64,000 bases of DNA from Himantopus leucocephalus (taxonomy: Eukaryota > Chordata > Aves > Charadriiformes > Recurvirostridae), in assembly GCA_003993805.1 (NCBI GenBank), contig RSEF01000031.1, forward strand, positions 19,055,398 to 19,119,397, read 5' to 3'. Both the position numbers and the translations under genes were made by a program. Below the pieces are notes generated by a model. The model saw nothing but the letters and a program-made list of their open reading frames with translations. It was not told the origin of the DNA and did not search any database. The number at the start of each line of letters is the position of its first letter. The first letter of the stretch is position 1. Below, piece by piece: positions 25,301 through 36,540 of this stretch.

Positions 25301-28300
25301 TTCCTGGCAAAACAGGCAGAAAGGGATTAATAACCACAAATATGCAATGAATTTCATAATGAGATATGACAGTAAAAAGTCAGGGTCAATCCAGGAGAAT
25401 TTTTTAAAGAGAAGTTCGCTAAAATAAGTCTTGTTGCCAGATACTTGCCATATATATTGCAAATATGAATCTGGAATGCTATTTAAGAGAGAAAAATGAA
25501 AAATAAATAATTGTGTTATAGCTACAGAACTATCAATATTGTTACCAACCTAAAGAACTTGACTGTGCCTGTAAAAACTTTGCTACTTCCAAAATGCCAT
25601 TGCTGTGCAGATGCTCTGTGGGGCTGAAGGCAAGAGGCTAATAGATAACCTCAGAAGTGCAAGAGAGGCTCTTCAGCAGAGTGGTATCGTCCAGTGTTAA
25701 GGGACCATTGCTAGTGCAGTGAAGAGGGAAGTATTAGATAGAAGCATGTAGGACCAAAAGGCTTGCTCAGCATCAGTATTGCTTGCTTAATTATCTTCTT
25801 TTAATTATCTTCTTTTTTTTTTTAATTATCAAAAGCACATCACTGTAAGAAAGAAAAACAGCAAATGTGAGGACACATGCATATGTGTCTGTATCTGTTT
25901 CCTCGTACATATATGAATACAAAATGGCAAGCAAAAAATATATTTTTAAGTGACAGCAAATTGCTCATTTACTTAAAAGTGTAATACACTCAAACAGATG
26001 CTGTGGTTGCTTTAGTAAATGACTTCAGTACTCCCTTATTTCACAGCTATGTTTTTCAAATACTAGAGTTAGGATCAGCTGTATTGATTAGGGTTATTAG
26101 TCAGAGTTCCAGCGACAGTCTGTGCAATCAACATAAATTGGTGATTAACAGGATCATTTATTTGGAAGCATCTGGAACATGGAACCATGGGGATAGTCAA
26201 AGATGTGCCAGTGCAGACTGTATTTTGCCTTTTATTGTTTCTATGAATATTATTTTCCTGTAAATACATTTTTCTGTCTCCTTTCAAACCCTAATTTTTG
26301 ATGATTGTGTGTGCTGTGCATGTGTAGTAGTAGCTTTAAAGGATGATAATTTAATGGCAGGTTTCTCAGTGGGGAGAAAATTAAAATGTACAGCCTTTTG
26401 TCTGTGTGGTGAGTTGCTAAATCACTTCCCACAGTATGACACAGCTTGCGGCATTATACATGACATAAAAACTCTTCATTAACATGTGTCGTTACTGTGT
26501 CCTACTGTGAAAAATGTGCTATATTAGTTGGCCTGCTCATAAGTAAACCTTGTTGTAGGAGAGGATTTTGTACTACTGCAAATAAGAATTAAATATTGAA
26601 ATGTATTTTGTATTGTTTTATCACGACACAAAATACAAGGAAGTACATTGGAAGCTCTCTCCGCCCATAATGGCTAATACAGTATTTGATGTCTCTTCTC
26701 CACTGTCTGTGTAAACATCTATTCAACTTCTCTAAACAAAAACCCTGGAAAAGAAGTATATACTACATGTCAGAAAAGGAAAGAAATAGAGTTGATTTTG
26801 ACAGGGAATTTACCGTCTTTCATTAATTCTGCACACCTTCAGCCAAAGTCCACCTTGCCCAGGAGTAGGTCAAGAGCTTCAATATGAGTATTCTGTCATC
26901 TGCCTCCATGTCAAAAAAACCTCCAGGGTGTGCAATGTCAGGGTGACTGTGTGTGGGGACCTTACTCTGCCTAAGGCTGTTCTTAGACTTAGTGCCAGCT
27001 GCTTAAGTGCCAGCTGCAGTGTGGGCTCTCACCTGGTGGGCTTTTCTTCTGAAGAGATGGCCACCAGAGCTCAGGCCCAGGAGATACTGGGGAGGTGGGA
27101 TACAGACTACAGTACTAACTTAGACCACAGTCTTTTTTTTCCTTTTTTTTTTTTTTTATATTTTAAATTTAGTAAGTGCATAATTGGACTCCTGCTACAG
27201 TGGTATTGGAAAGTAGTTTCAAGGTATATTTGACAGCTGGGAAGAAAGCAGGATGCAGAGATTGTGCCAAAGATGCAAAAATTAAGGACATCTGCAATCC
27301 AATTAATACAAATTAAGTATGCCTTGCAGGCTTCTAGTCCTTCATTGTAACTCCAGCTAAAAGGGACATATGTAAGAATTACTGTTTGAACATGCATGTC
27401 TATTGCCCACAATATATTCATGTGATACCATATACCATTATCCAGTGGCTTTGCATTTTAGTGTCAGAAAATAATCTTCTGACAACAACAGACATTTAGT
27501 ACTTTTATTTGAAACAGTGCTGTACAGAAAAGGCATCAAAGCTAATTCATGGACTATTAAGAAAATTATATTACATTAAAAATGAAATGTAATTCAATAA
27601 AGTACTCAGCAGAGGATTGTGGATGGGAAGGCACTTCCATGCGCAAGGTTAGAACAGATAGAAATGGTTGATTAGAAAGAAAGAAAATTCTGATTGATGA
27701 ATCTCTGTGATGCCTACCTCCCATCTTAGGTACCATACAGAATTACATAGTATCAATGCCATGTCAGTTCTTATTGCATTGTGTTAAATGCAGACCCAGG
27801 GCACTCCCAAGAGGGGACATTATTGAGCGAGCATATACTTCCTCATTATAATTGTTGTAATGGATTGTCACTAAAATACTTACCTAAGAATAAATGTCAT
27901 AAACACACAGAAAATATCAGCTCTTACATCTTTAGTGGTTCTTTCCTTTATCTTCTTTCTTTTTTTTAATAACTAAACTCCTTGCAAAATAATATGGCAT
28001 ATTTCCTTGCATAATGTTATGAAAATGTATATATTAACATTAGCTCAGTTTTAACTTCCAAAAGAACTGGATTAACTTTGGTTATCTTTATAACCTGTCA
28101 AAACTGAAATGTGGCACATGGTTTTCCAAAATGGAGTTATAGCCTTAGAAACTTGTAGTGGAGTCTTCTGTTAAGGTAGCTTTTCCATTTTATTCACTGG
28201 CAAATCCAAATTTATTTTCTTAAAGTAGATGCAGTTCCTACCTGAACACTGAAAATCTGTGATGCTCTGGGTAATGTTCATTTTGACTAACCTTCTGGCT

Positions 28301-30604
28301 GAAAATGAACCAGAAATTTGTTAGTGTCACACCTGTCATGCAGCTTCTGCATCATCAATTTATCTTCCTCCAAGGGAACATTAAACGTGTAGCCATTCAT
28401 TGCATGGTGTGCACTATTTGGCTCTGCACACGGAAGATAAAGCCTCTCAGAAGGAAGTGGTGAGTCATTGATATTCTTCTGGTTTCTTCAATATCAGCTT
28501 ATTTCACAATCAGAAGGCCTTTTTCAATTCATTTGCCCTTCAATCCAGACAGAAGACATAATATTGTATAAACAATAACTGACACATCGCATACAGTCAG
28601 TCCTGGCCAATATTCATATATCCCAACCTGTTGCGAGAGTAAAGGGGTTGGTATATCCCATTTTTGCTATTACATCTACTTCTCCCCAGATCCTTTTCCC
28701 TTGCTTCTTTGTGATACTGAGAACGGGAGAAACTTATTTTGTTAATTTTTTCCCCTTCTTTGCCCCCCATCCATCCATGTTCAATACTCCGGTGTTGCTG
28801 GGACATCTTAGTCTATTCTCTATCATGTGTTAATAACCACTTGCAGTCTGCAGGTGCTGGTACCATCACTGAAAATAAGCATCCCAAATTCAGTGGATGT
28901 CATCTATTCTGAGTAGAAGTGGAGATGCTAGGACATCCACTAGATTTAAAACCTCGATGAGAAGGATCAAGGTGCAATTTTCCCATTCATCTACCTCAGC
29001 TTTCTATTTTGATAATTATTTTCTTTATTGATTGCTTTTCTTGGTTTTCAGTAATTGCTTCAATAATTATAAAGGTGTTCATGAGTGCAAGAGGTAAAAT
29101 AATTTGTATTAGCCATAATCACTGAGCTTTTATGGCCCTCAGCTGGAGCATGCCAGAATGATGAAATGAGTAGCAATAGTTTGAGTTTAAAAGTTGCAAA
29201 TATCCAGGTCTTTCTCATCAGTAAGGGAGGAAAGATCCTGAGCTGTTTATCAAAGCTAGGTCTGTTTCTTGGTGCGTATGCTCCCGGCTGCTCATCAGTT
29301 CAACTAAAGTCTGGCAAATATTAGGATCTTGGTTTTATTATTACTGATGTTATTACTAATTATTTCTAGTATATTCCTACTATGCCAGTAACCATGGCTA
29401 CAAAAGTCTAGTATTCAAGTACTCCAGGACTCTTCTATCTTGTTTTTGCTCAGAATGTTTGAAAATTTTTAACCTTGGCACTGTCTTCATAATCCCAATC
29501 AGAAGTTGATTTGGGGTTTTTGATTGGTAGATTTATACATTTTGGACAGCTCATCTCCCTCTAACAATGGATGATTTATTGGAGAACTAATGGAAAGCCT
29601 GAGGCCACCTCTCTCACAGCCCTCCCTGCGGCAGGGTGTGAGTGCCAAGGGCAGAGCAGGTGGTACAGAGACACCTTCCAAATGGCCATCAAGACTGAGC
29701 ATGGCAATGATTTAACATGCTGTATAGAATAATCCTGTATCCCCATCATATCCCCCAAAATGAGTAGGATAGAGAGAGGAAATGGGAAAACTCCAAGATA
29801 CAGGGGCATTCCTAAGGCACATAACCTATTGGGATTGCTGAGCATAATAAGGGTTTAGGAGACATGAAGGAGGGCATGGGGAAAGCAATGGAGCATATGG
29901 TATACACTGAAGTATAGAAGACACTTAGTAGTATGAAGGAGACCTCAGACTCACCTTGTGGAAAAGATGGCTTGAATGGGGAGAGTGCCAGAGCTCCTGA
30001 CAGACAAGGAGGGTGGGAAAGGGCTCCTGACAAAATCCCATCCCCTGGAAAGATGGGAATGGCAAAACTTCCCCCTACCATCCCAGTCTGTGGCAGGGGT
30101 TGGAGAGGGCTGTGCCATACCTTCCTGCATCATAGGATGAAGACCAGGGAAAGGGGGAAAGATATCCTCCATTGCCTTAATTACAGAAGGAAAATTATGT
30201 GTCCTGAAAATGCTGGAAACCAAGCTTTCCTGCTCAGAGGTAGCCAGGCAGTTGGCATGCTCACTTGCAAATAAGAGGAAGTTCAACTGGGGACACTGAA
30301 TGCTTTTGGACACACATCCAAACTCATAGCTGTTTCTCTGACGCTCCCTCTCACGAAATACTTAAATAAACTGAGAAAGTTCAAGCATAGATAACCTGGA
30401 CTCCACCCCAAATCCCATCACTACACCTACCCCTGATAGTTCAGCTAATGAGCTTTTAAGGCACCGTGCTGGAGACAGAGATGGGAGAATTTTAAGGATC
30501 ATTAAGTGAACTCAACATAACTTCAAAAAATAAAAAGTTTTGGTAGAGGTTTTGTTAATTTGGTTTTGGGTTGGGTTGTTGGGGTTTTTTTTCTTTGTTT
30601 TTTT
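22391..30604. other. Long unique stretch, no gene seen
   Basis: About 8.2 kb without a recognised gene or transposon. It contains two NF-E2/MARE-type sites at 24229-24280, a short imperfect TTAATTATCTTCTT duplication and poly-T at about 25793-25830, and a 15-bp AGTGCCAGCTGC duplication at 26991-27017. A long pyrimidine tract lies at 27131-27158. The three overlapping frames of 89-120 codons at 29812-30313 have no motif. The T/G-rich tract just before 30604 runs into an assembly gap. Confidence 0.5.
24229..24280 (+). promoter_or_regulatory. Paired NF-E2/MARE-like sites (candidate enhancer)
   Basis: The exact decamer TGAGTCAGCA occurs twice, at 24229-24238 and 24271-24280, 42 bp apart in the same orientation. 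This matches the NF-E2/small-Maf (half-MARE) consensus and contains an AP-1 core. Between them are a TGTTTGC forkhead-like motif and inverted CCTGCA/TGCAGG words. There is no gene next to it in the window, and two 10-mers can recur by chance, so function is inference only. Confidence 0.3.
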
Positions 30605-30614
30605 NNNNNNNNNN
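30605..30614. other. Assembly gap (10 N)
   Basis: Ten N between a T/G-rich low-complexity tract on the left and a CR1 3' end on the right. The open frame that spans it is an artefact of reading through N. Confidence 0.98.
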
Positions 30615-30658
30615 GGTCCCTTCCAACCTTAACAATTCTATTATTCTATGATTCTATA
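30615..30658 (+). mobile_element. CR1 3' terminus to the right of a gap
   Basis: GGTCCCTTCCAACCTTAACA followed by three imperfect ATTCTATG units. This is the last 44 bp of a plus-strand CR1; its body, if present, lies in the 10-N gap or was lost when the contigs were joined. Confidence 0.9.
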
Positions 30659-32111
30659 CGAACATGGCTTCTGTTGATGTCTCCCCAGAGACACAAGTTC
30701 CTGCTATTGCTGCTCCCGTCGCTCTTCCTTGAGGACAAGCTAATGTGTTAAATAGCACTTATTTCAAGCAATAACTTTCACACTCTCCTCTGGGGTCTTT
30801 AGCTGCCTCTCTAGAGGTGCTTCCACTTCCTCAACCTCTTTTTCACCTCAGCAACAGCATAAAGGTACCAAAAGCTGAGCTCAGATTCTGCCATTTCTCT
30901 CCATGCATGCAATGTCATCCGCCAGTAAAGCACTGAGTAGTAAGAGGGGAATTCAGTGAGCAAACCTAGCCCCTCAGAGAGCTTGGGCTGGCCTCAAGGC
31001 ATGAAGCAAGTCAGGCATGATGGAAACCTTATACTTGTATTGAGGATCTCACTACTGCAAGCCAGGGTTTAAGAAAACTATTCCCCATGTAATCTACTCA
31101 GCCCAGAGCAGAATTCAGAAAAGGCTGTCTGTGCGCATCCAGGTGTTTATTTACACATCAAGTAAGAGTAGCACTCTTGCTGCAGATATATCCATTAGTA
31201 CCTAAGGTTCAGAGGTAGACAAGAATGATGTTTGAAAATGCTAAAATACACATGGCCCTTCCAGACCTGGTCTGCCAAGGTTAGCACCTTTTTCTACAAC
31301 AGCTTCACTGGCATTCTGACACCTGAAAGCTTAAAAAGTCCTGCACAAAATTTCATAGCTGGATAGAAAACACATTGGCCAGGGACAATAATTAGGAAAC
31401 ACAAATCCATGACTAAAATCTAGACTCATGCTTTCTTCATCCATGGCCTAAGGCCTACTTTTTCATGCTTAACTTTTAAAAAACAGACTGTTTGTGTGCA
31501 GAAGTCTTTGTTTGCAATCCCAGGACATCCTGGGGATTGGGGCTTTTTTGTACATTCTTACTCTCCAGGGTACTCCTCTACTATTCACAGCTTCTATTAT
31601 GAGTATTATAAAAGAGCCTTATAAAAGAGCCTTATAAAAGTTTAAAAGTTCACCACTGGCTAAGAGAAAAGTTTGGTGGACATGTAGCTATGCCAGTAGT
31701 TAACATGCACAGAGAACTCAAAGCTGTCAGAAATGAAGGACTTGTTTTTGTCCTGCTTTCTCCACAGAGTTCTCTGACTGGTAGTGTGAATTGATGTACC
31801 TATCCTGCTATCTCAAGAAAAGGGGCAGGCATGCAAATCTGTGAGGTGGAAAATCTCTCAGCATTTGCAGGAATGGCACAGGAACTGTGACAGGTGCCAG
31901 ATGGATGGTCTTTACCTGAGGATGACAAAATATGTCTTCATGTGCTACCAGGAATGATACAAAGGTTAAAAGGAGATCTTAACATTGGAATCAGCAGTGT
32001 AAGTTCCTAACAGGGGATTCACAGGAATGAGACATGGATTGACTCCAGAGGACATAAGTAAATTACAGAACAGATATACTCCACAGTCCTGGTGACTTTC
32101 GTTGCTCTCCC
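30659..32111. other. Unique sequence with a 13-bp tandem repeat
   Basis: No gene recognised. The only structure seen is the short tandem repeat at 31606-31640. Confidence 0.5.
31606..31640. repeat. 13-bp tandem repeat, 2.7 copies
   Basis: The unit TTATAAAAGAGCC is repeated exactly at 31606-31618 and 31619-31631, with a partial third copy to 31640. It contains TATAAAA words, but nothing else suggests a promoter. Confidence 0.9.
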
Positions 32112-32427
32112 ATGTGAGCCTGACAAATTTGGTGACCTTCTATGATGACATCACAGCATTGGTGGATGAAGGAAGAACAACTGACATCATCTACCTGGAC
32201 TTGTGCAAAGCATTTAATATGGTTCCATGAAACATCCTTGTCTCTAAAATGAAGTGACATTGATTTGACCGATGGACCACTCAGTGGATAAGGAATTGGC
32301 TAGATGGACAGACTCAAAGAGTTGCGGTCAATGGCTTGATGTCCAAGTGGTGAGCTGTGATGAGTGGTGGCACTGGGACTGGTATCATCTAACTTCTTTG
32401 TTGGCGACATGGATGTTGGGATTGAGT
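32112..32427 (+). mobile_element. CR1 LINE fragment, RT core, truncated at both ends
   Basis: Conceptual translation gives the CR1 reverse-transcriptase segment: [18 protein letters not shown], then IYLDLCKAF (RT motif A region with its aspartate), then WTTQWIRNWLDG and VNGLMSKW. Stops and a roughly 14-bp deletion interrupt it. It ends at 32427, well before ORF2 would finish, and the true CR1 3' end is absent. It is about 80% identical by eye to the inverted copy at 33105-33440. Confidence 0.9.
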
Positions 32428-33563
32428 TTAAAAATGTTACCCCTCGTCCTATCACTACGCTCCCTGACAAAGAGCCCCTCTCCACATTTCCTGTAGGCCT
32501 CCTTTAAGTACTGGAAGGCTGCTATAAGGTCTCCCCAGAGCCTTCTCTTCTCCAGGCTGAACAACCCCAACTCTCTCAGCCTGTCCTCATAGGGGAGGTG
32601 CTTCAGCCCTCGGATCATCTTTATGGCCCTACTCTGGACCCACCCCAACAGGTCCATGTGCTTCTTATCTTGGGGGCCCCAGAACTGGACGCAGTACTCC
32701 AGGTGGGGTCTCACATGAGCAGAGTAGAAGGAGGCAGGTAGGGAGGTAGAATCACCTCCCTCAACCTGCTGGTCATGCTTCTTTTCTTGCAGCCCAGGAT
32801 GCGGTTGGCTTCCTGGGCTGCAAGCATATATTGCCAGCTCATGTTGAGGTTCTCATCCACCAACACCCCAAAGTCCTTCTCCTCAGGGCTGCTCTAAATC
32901 CATTCTCCACCCAGACTGTATTTGTGCATGGGGTTGCACCAACCCAGGTGCAGGACCTTGCATTTGATGTTGTTGAATTTCATGAGGTCTGCACAGGCCC
33001 ACGTCTCAAGCCTTTTGAAGTCCCCCTGGATGGCATCCGTTCCCTCCAATGTGTCGACCATTCCACACACCTTGGTGTCATTGGCAAACTTGCTGAGGAT
33101 GCACTCAATCCCAACATCCACATCACCAACAAAGATGTTAGATAATACCAGCCCCAGTACGAACCCCTGAGGAACACCACTCGTCACTGCTTGCCACTTG
33201 GACATCAAGCCATTGACCACAACTCTTTGAGTGAGACCATCCAACCAATTCCTTATCAACTGAGTGGTCCATCCATCAAATCCATGTCTCTCCAGTTTAG
33301 AGACAAGGATGTTGTGTGGGACAGTGCCAAATGCTTTGCACAAGTCCAGGTAGATGACAACTGTTGCTCTTCCCTTATCCATCAATTCTGTAATACCGTT
33401 GTAGAAGGTCACCAAATTTGTCATGCATGACTTGCCCTTGGTGAAGCCATGTTGGCTGTCACCAATCACCCCCTTATTTTCCATGTGCCTTAGCAGAGTT
33501 CCCAGGAGGATCTGTTCCATGATCTTACTGGGCACAGAGGTGAGACTGACTGGCCTGTAGTTT
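32425..33563 (-). mobile_element. CR1 LINE, RT core to near ORF2 end, 3' end missing
   Basis: The minus-strand frame 33535-32894 (213 codons) is a CR1 reverse transcriptase. It has [24 protein letters not shown] (motif A), [16 protein letters not shown] (motif B-like) and SKFANDTK, where the usual FADD catalytic box has become FAND near 33080; that change should abolish activity. Frame 32714-32385 continues with [26 protein letters not shown] and RTRGN, then stops being CR1 at 32425. The conserved 3' UTR and ATTCTATG tail are absent, which is unusual for a LINE. Plus-strand frames here are shadows. Confidence 0.93.
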
Positions 33564-34689
33564 CTCTAGTATTTCTTCATAGTAGCACAAGTGCATGTAG
33601 TACACAAGTCCAATGCTGTAAAATGTATTCAGATGGGTATATCTTAGCTAATACAACAGTTTGTAACATGGTTCTGAAAAGCTATCCTTGTACAGAACTA
33701 TATAGCTACATAAGTCAGGTTTTCTATTTTATGGTTCTATGCAATTATTTCCACTAAACATGCATTCAGTCAGGAGTTAGAGATATTTTAGAGATACGAC
33801 TCTATGCTTTACAGCTAGTTTATCAATTTGTTTCTGTGTTAGATCAAGCTAAACTTTTATTCTCTACAGCTATGAGTCAGTTTTCTATAAAATTTCATAA
33901 CAGTGCACACATTATACCAGCTGTCATATATTTAGGGCTTGGCATCTGTAGCCCTTAATAAAATGATTAGCCCTATTGGCTGAGATTTTTGCATGGGGGG
34001 TGCCAAGGGGAAAGTTAGATAATAAAAATAAAAGCAAATAAACAAACATGAAAAGAAGCCAGTTTCGTACTTTTTTTTACTAGCAGTGATAAAAAGAATG
34101 GGAGAACATGAGCATCATTTCTGTAATTTTGTTCACATTTCAATATTATGAAGACTTTCTCAAAACCAGAGGAAATCAGAAAAATTATTCAGTAAGTTAT
34201 GAGTTGAAAAATTTTCTAGTTACTCTGCAAATACTGTTAGTGGAATGCTATTTATAAAATCGCAGGAGAAGATTCTTGCCATATATTCCATGTATTAATT
34301 AACTCTGATGCAATCAACAGATTTCTAGGGCTAGGTATTATCACTGTAGTAGTTCAGTCAAATACCTGACTAAAAGCCTTTTTGCCATCAAAACAGCACC
34401 ACATATTTTTGCCTTTGAGCTGAACAATGTGCAGTTCAGATGAAATGTATCTCTGACAAAAATGTGCGAGATCAAAAGGGAGCACAAGCATTTACAATTT
34501 TGGGGCATCTATTGAGCAGTCACCACAGGCTAAGTTCCTGTGTCAGGGCTGGAATAAGAACTTTGGCCATTCTACAGGTTTATAAGAAATGGCACTTTTA
34601 TGGAGTGAATCCCTTTTTCCCTACATGGCTGAAGCAGACTCCTCTACTTCACCAGATTCAGTCCGTATATGTGCTAATTTTTTCACAGA
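33564..34689. other. Unique AT-rich sequence, no gene seen
   Basis: No repeat or exon recognised between the inverted CR1 pair and the ancient CR1-clade relic. It is notably A/T-rich, with an AAATAAAAGCAAATAAAC-type tract near 34030. Confidence 0.5.
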
Positions 34690-35530
34690 CATTATAGCCT
34701 GCTTGGATTTCCAAAAGGAAACAATCAGTAACAAAAGTGTTCTAAAGAAACTATGCAGCCGTGGGATAAGAGGGAAGGAACAGGCGTGGATAAGAACTGC
34801 CAAGAGTAGGAAGGAGAAGTGGGGGAGCACAGTCACTTCTTGCAGTGGGAGGTTGCTGGGGAGCCTCGCAGAAATGCTGGGATCCATGCTGTTCCTAAAA
34901 GGCCTGGGAAAAGGGGCAAGCAATGAGCAGACAATGTTTGCAGCTCATATGAATCACAGAATCATAAAATATGATAAGTATTATATATATAATATGCAAT
35001 GAAGTTGCAGGTCTTATGAAGATAGAAAGAACAAAGGCTAAATATAGAGAACTGCAGAAAGGATTTACATGACTGAGTGACTGAATAATAACATGGCAGA
35101 CGAATTTCTATGTACGTAAATGCAAACTGATGCATCTAAGAAAAAAGAAATGGGCTATTAGCTGACCATCGTCATTCAGGAATGAGATCTTTGGGTTGTG
35201 ACAGACACATCCATGAAAATGTTACCTCAGTGCTTAGCATCTGTCCAAAAAAAGANCAAAAAAAAAAAAAAAAAAAAAAAACAACTCCGTGAGTCAAACC
35301 TTAGGAATTATTAGAAAAGGGTTTAAGAAGAAGAGAGAAAACACTTATGTTATTGTACAAACCCATTGTTCACCATCATGTCAAAGCCTTTGGGCAGCTC
35401 TGCTCTCTACTCGAGCAGGAAATAAGAGAACCTGAAGAGATTTGCAGAGAGGCAGCGAGAATGACTAGAGGCTACGTTTGGAAGAGGAATGGCTGAACAG
35501 GCTGTGTTGGGGGAGCATCAGGAAGGGGCT
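34690..35530 (+). mobile_element. Ancient CR1/L3-clade LINE relic, RT region (first part)
   Basis: The frame at 34589-35002 aligns in order to the RT of old amniote CR1-clade elements: LDFQKETI (for the LDFQKAFD motif A), VLKKLCSRGIRGKEQAWI, SMLFLKGLGKGASNE, then MFAAHMNHRI where KFADDTK would stand. The catalytic FADD is therefore gone. Further right, GGCAGACGAATTTC, AAATGCAAACTGATGCA and AGAGATTTGCAGAGAGGCAGCGAGAATGA (35437-35465) match the post-RT blocks. An expanded poly-A with a single N (35256) sits in the middle. It probably continues at 36290-36540 after two insertions. Confidence 0.75.
35256..35281 (+). repeat. Poly-A tract with single N
   Basis: An A run of about 24 bases follows N at 35256 and CAAA. 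It lies inside the ancient LINE relic and marks an uncertain base or slippage-prone region rather than a retrotransposon tail. Confidence 0.85.
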
Positions 35531-35962
35531 GCTCCACAAGGAGAGGTGAGTAGCGGCCATGGGAGACAGAACGGAAAGTGCCCTCTCTAACGAGGTGCAG
35601 TCCCAGATGAGCCAAGCAGGTTTGGTGACAGTAACTAGGGTCAGCCACAGTCCAATGATCAATCAGGCAAGCCTGCAGTGACAAGGCAGGTGCGAGGTCA
35701 AGCCAGGGAATCAAACCAGCAAGGCAAAGTCAAGACCAGCACAGTACATGGCTGGGCACAGACAATCCTACTATGTAGCCCATGCCAGCCCTAAAGACAA
35801 AGGTCTGAACTTACATTCAGCTTCCTAGCAAAGGCAGGAGGCTCTGATGAATCCTCTCATGCCTCTTTCTCCTCTTGGTCTTTCCACAGCTGCCTGATTG
35901 TAAGTTATAGCTGTACCATGTTGAAGTTGGCCAACTGTGCAGGCAGGCAGAGCCTACCAGGC
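35531..35962. other. Unclassified insert inside the ancient LINE
   Basis: About 430 bp, GC-richer than its surroundings and rich in AAGCCAG/CAAGG-type words, lying between the two halves of an ancient CR1-clade copy. Shadow frames reach 119 codons but have no motif. It may be a separate old transposon or highly diverged LINE sequence; I do not recognise it. Confidence 0.4.
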
Positions 35963-36200
35963 AAGGTTTAGGTTGGATATTAGGAAAATTTTTTTCACTG
36001 AAAGGGTTATCCAACATTGGAATAGGGTGCCCAGGGAGGTGGTGGATTTGCCATCCCTGGAGGTGTTTAAAAAAAGGGTAGACGTGGTACTTGGGGATAT
36101 GGTTTAGAAGTGGTTTTGTCAGGTTAAGATAATGGTTGGACTTGATGATCTTAAAGGTCCCTTCCAACCTCAACAATTCTATGATTCTATGATTCTATGA
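35963..36200 (+). mobile_element. Younger CR1 3' end nested in the ancient LINE
   Basis: Starts in the ORF2 C-terminal region (AGGTTTAGGTTGGATATTAGG, then the region coding for the [13 protein letters not shown] motif) and runs through the TCAGGTTAAGATAATGG 3' UTR block. It ends with three clean ATTCTATG repeats at 36175-36200. The clean tail shows it is younger than the flanking relic it interrupts. Confidence 0.93.
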
Positions 36201-36289
36201 AGGAGGTTGCAGGGCCTGCTGATGCATTAAAGGTCCAGAGAGCTAGAGATTCCTTCTTTATCCTGGAGAACAGGGCATAAGATAGACAG

Positions 36290-36540
36290 CTACACAATCC
36301 TGATGGTATGGAGGGAAAAGATGAATTGTTTGCAGCCTCCTCCATCAAACAATACCAGGTAACCAGGTTTGAAAGAAACAAAAGGAGATGGGTCTTCACG
36401 CAGCAGTTGACTGACCTGCTGATACCATTTCAAGAGCACTGTGGATGCAGTTTATGGGGATACAAAGGGCAACTGGATAAGCATTTCATGGAGAAAGCTG
36501 TTATGAGTCACTAGAGAGATGAATCACTACAGGCTTAGGA
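36290..36540 (+). mobile_element. Ancient CR1/L3-clade relic, 3' part (second half)
   Basis: Blocks in the expected order for the end of an old CR1-clade ORF2: GATGGTATGGAGGGAAAAGA, then AGGTTTGAAAGAAACAAAAGG, GGGTCTTCACGCAGCAG, and TAAGCATTTCATGGAGAAAG followed by TGTTATGAGTCAC. It follows the first half (34690-35530) in the same orientation, which supports one interrupted element. It is badly decayed. Confidence 0.68.

Noticed and set aside
29812..30313. Three overlapping frames of 89-120 codons on both strands
   Set aside because: Both strands are open over the same DNA, which reflects composition (few stops), not coding. No motif recognised.
31606..31640. TATA-box promoter from repeated TATAAAA words
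   Set aside because: The words come from a 13-bp tandem repeat and no exon or CpG-rich region follows.
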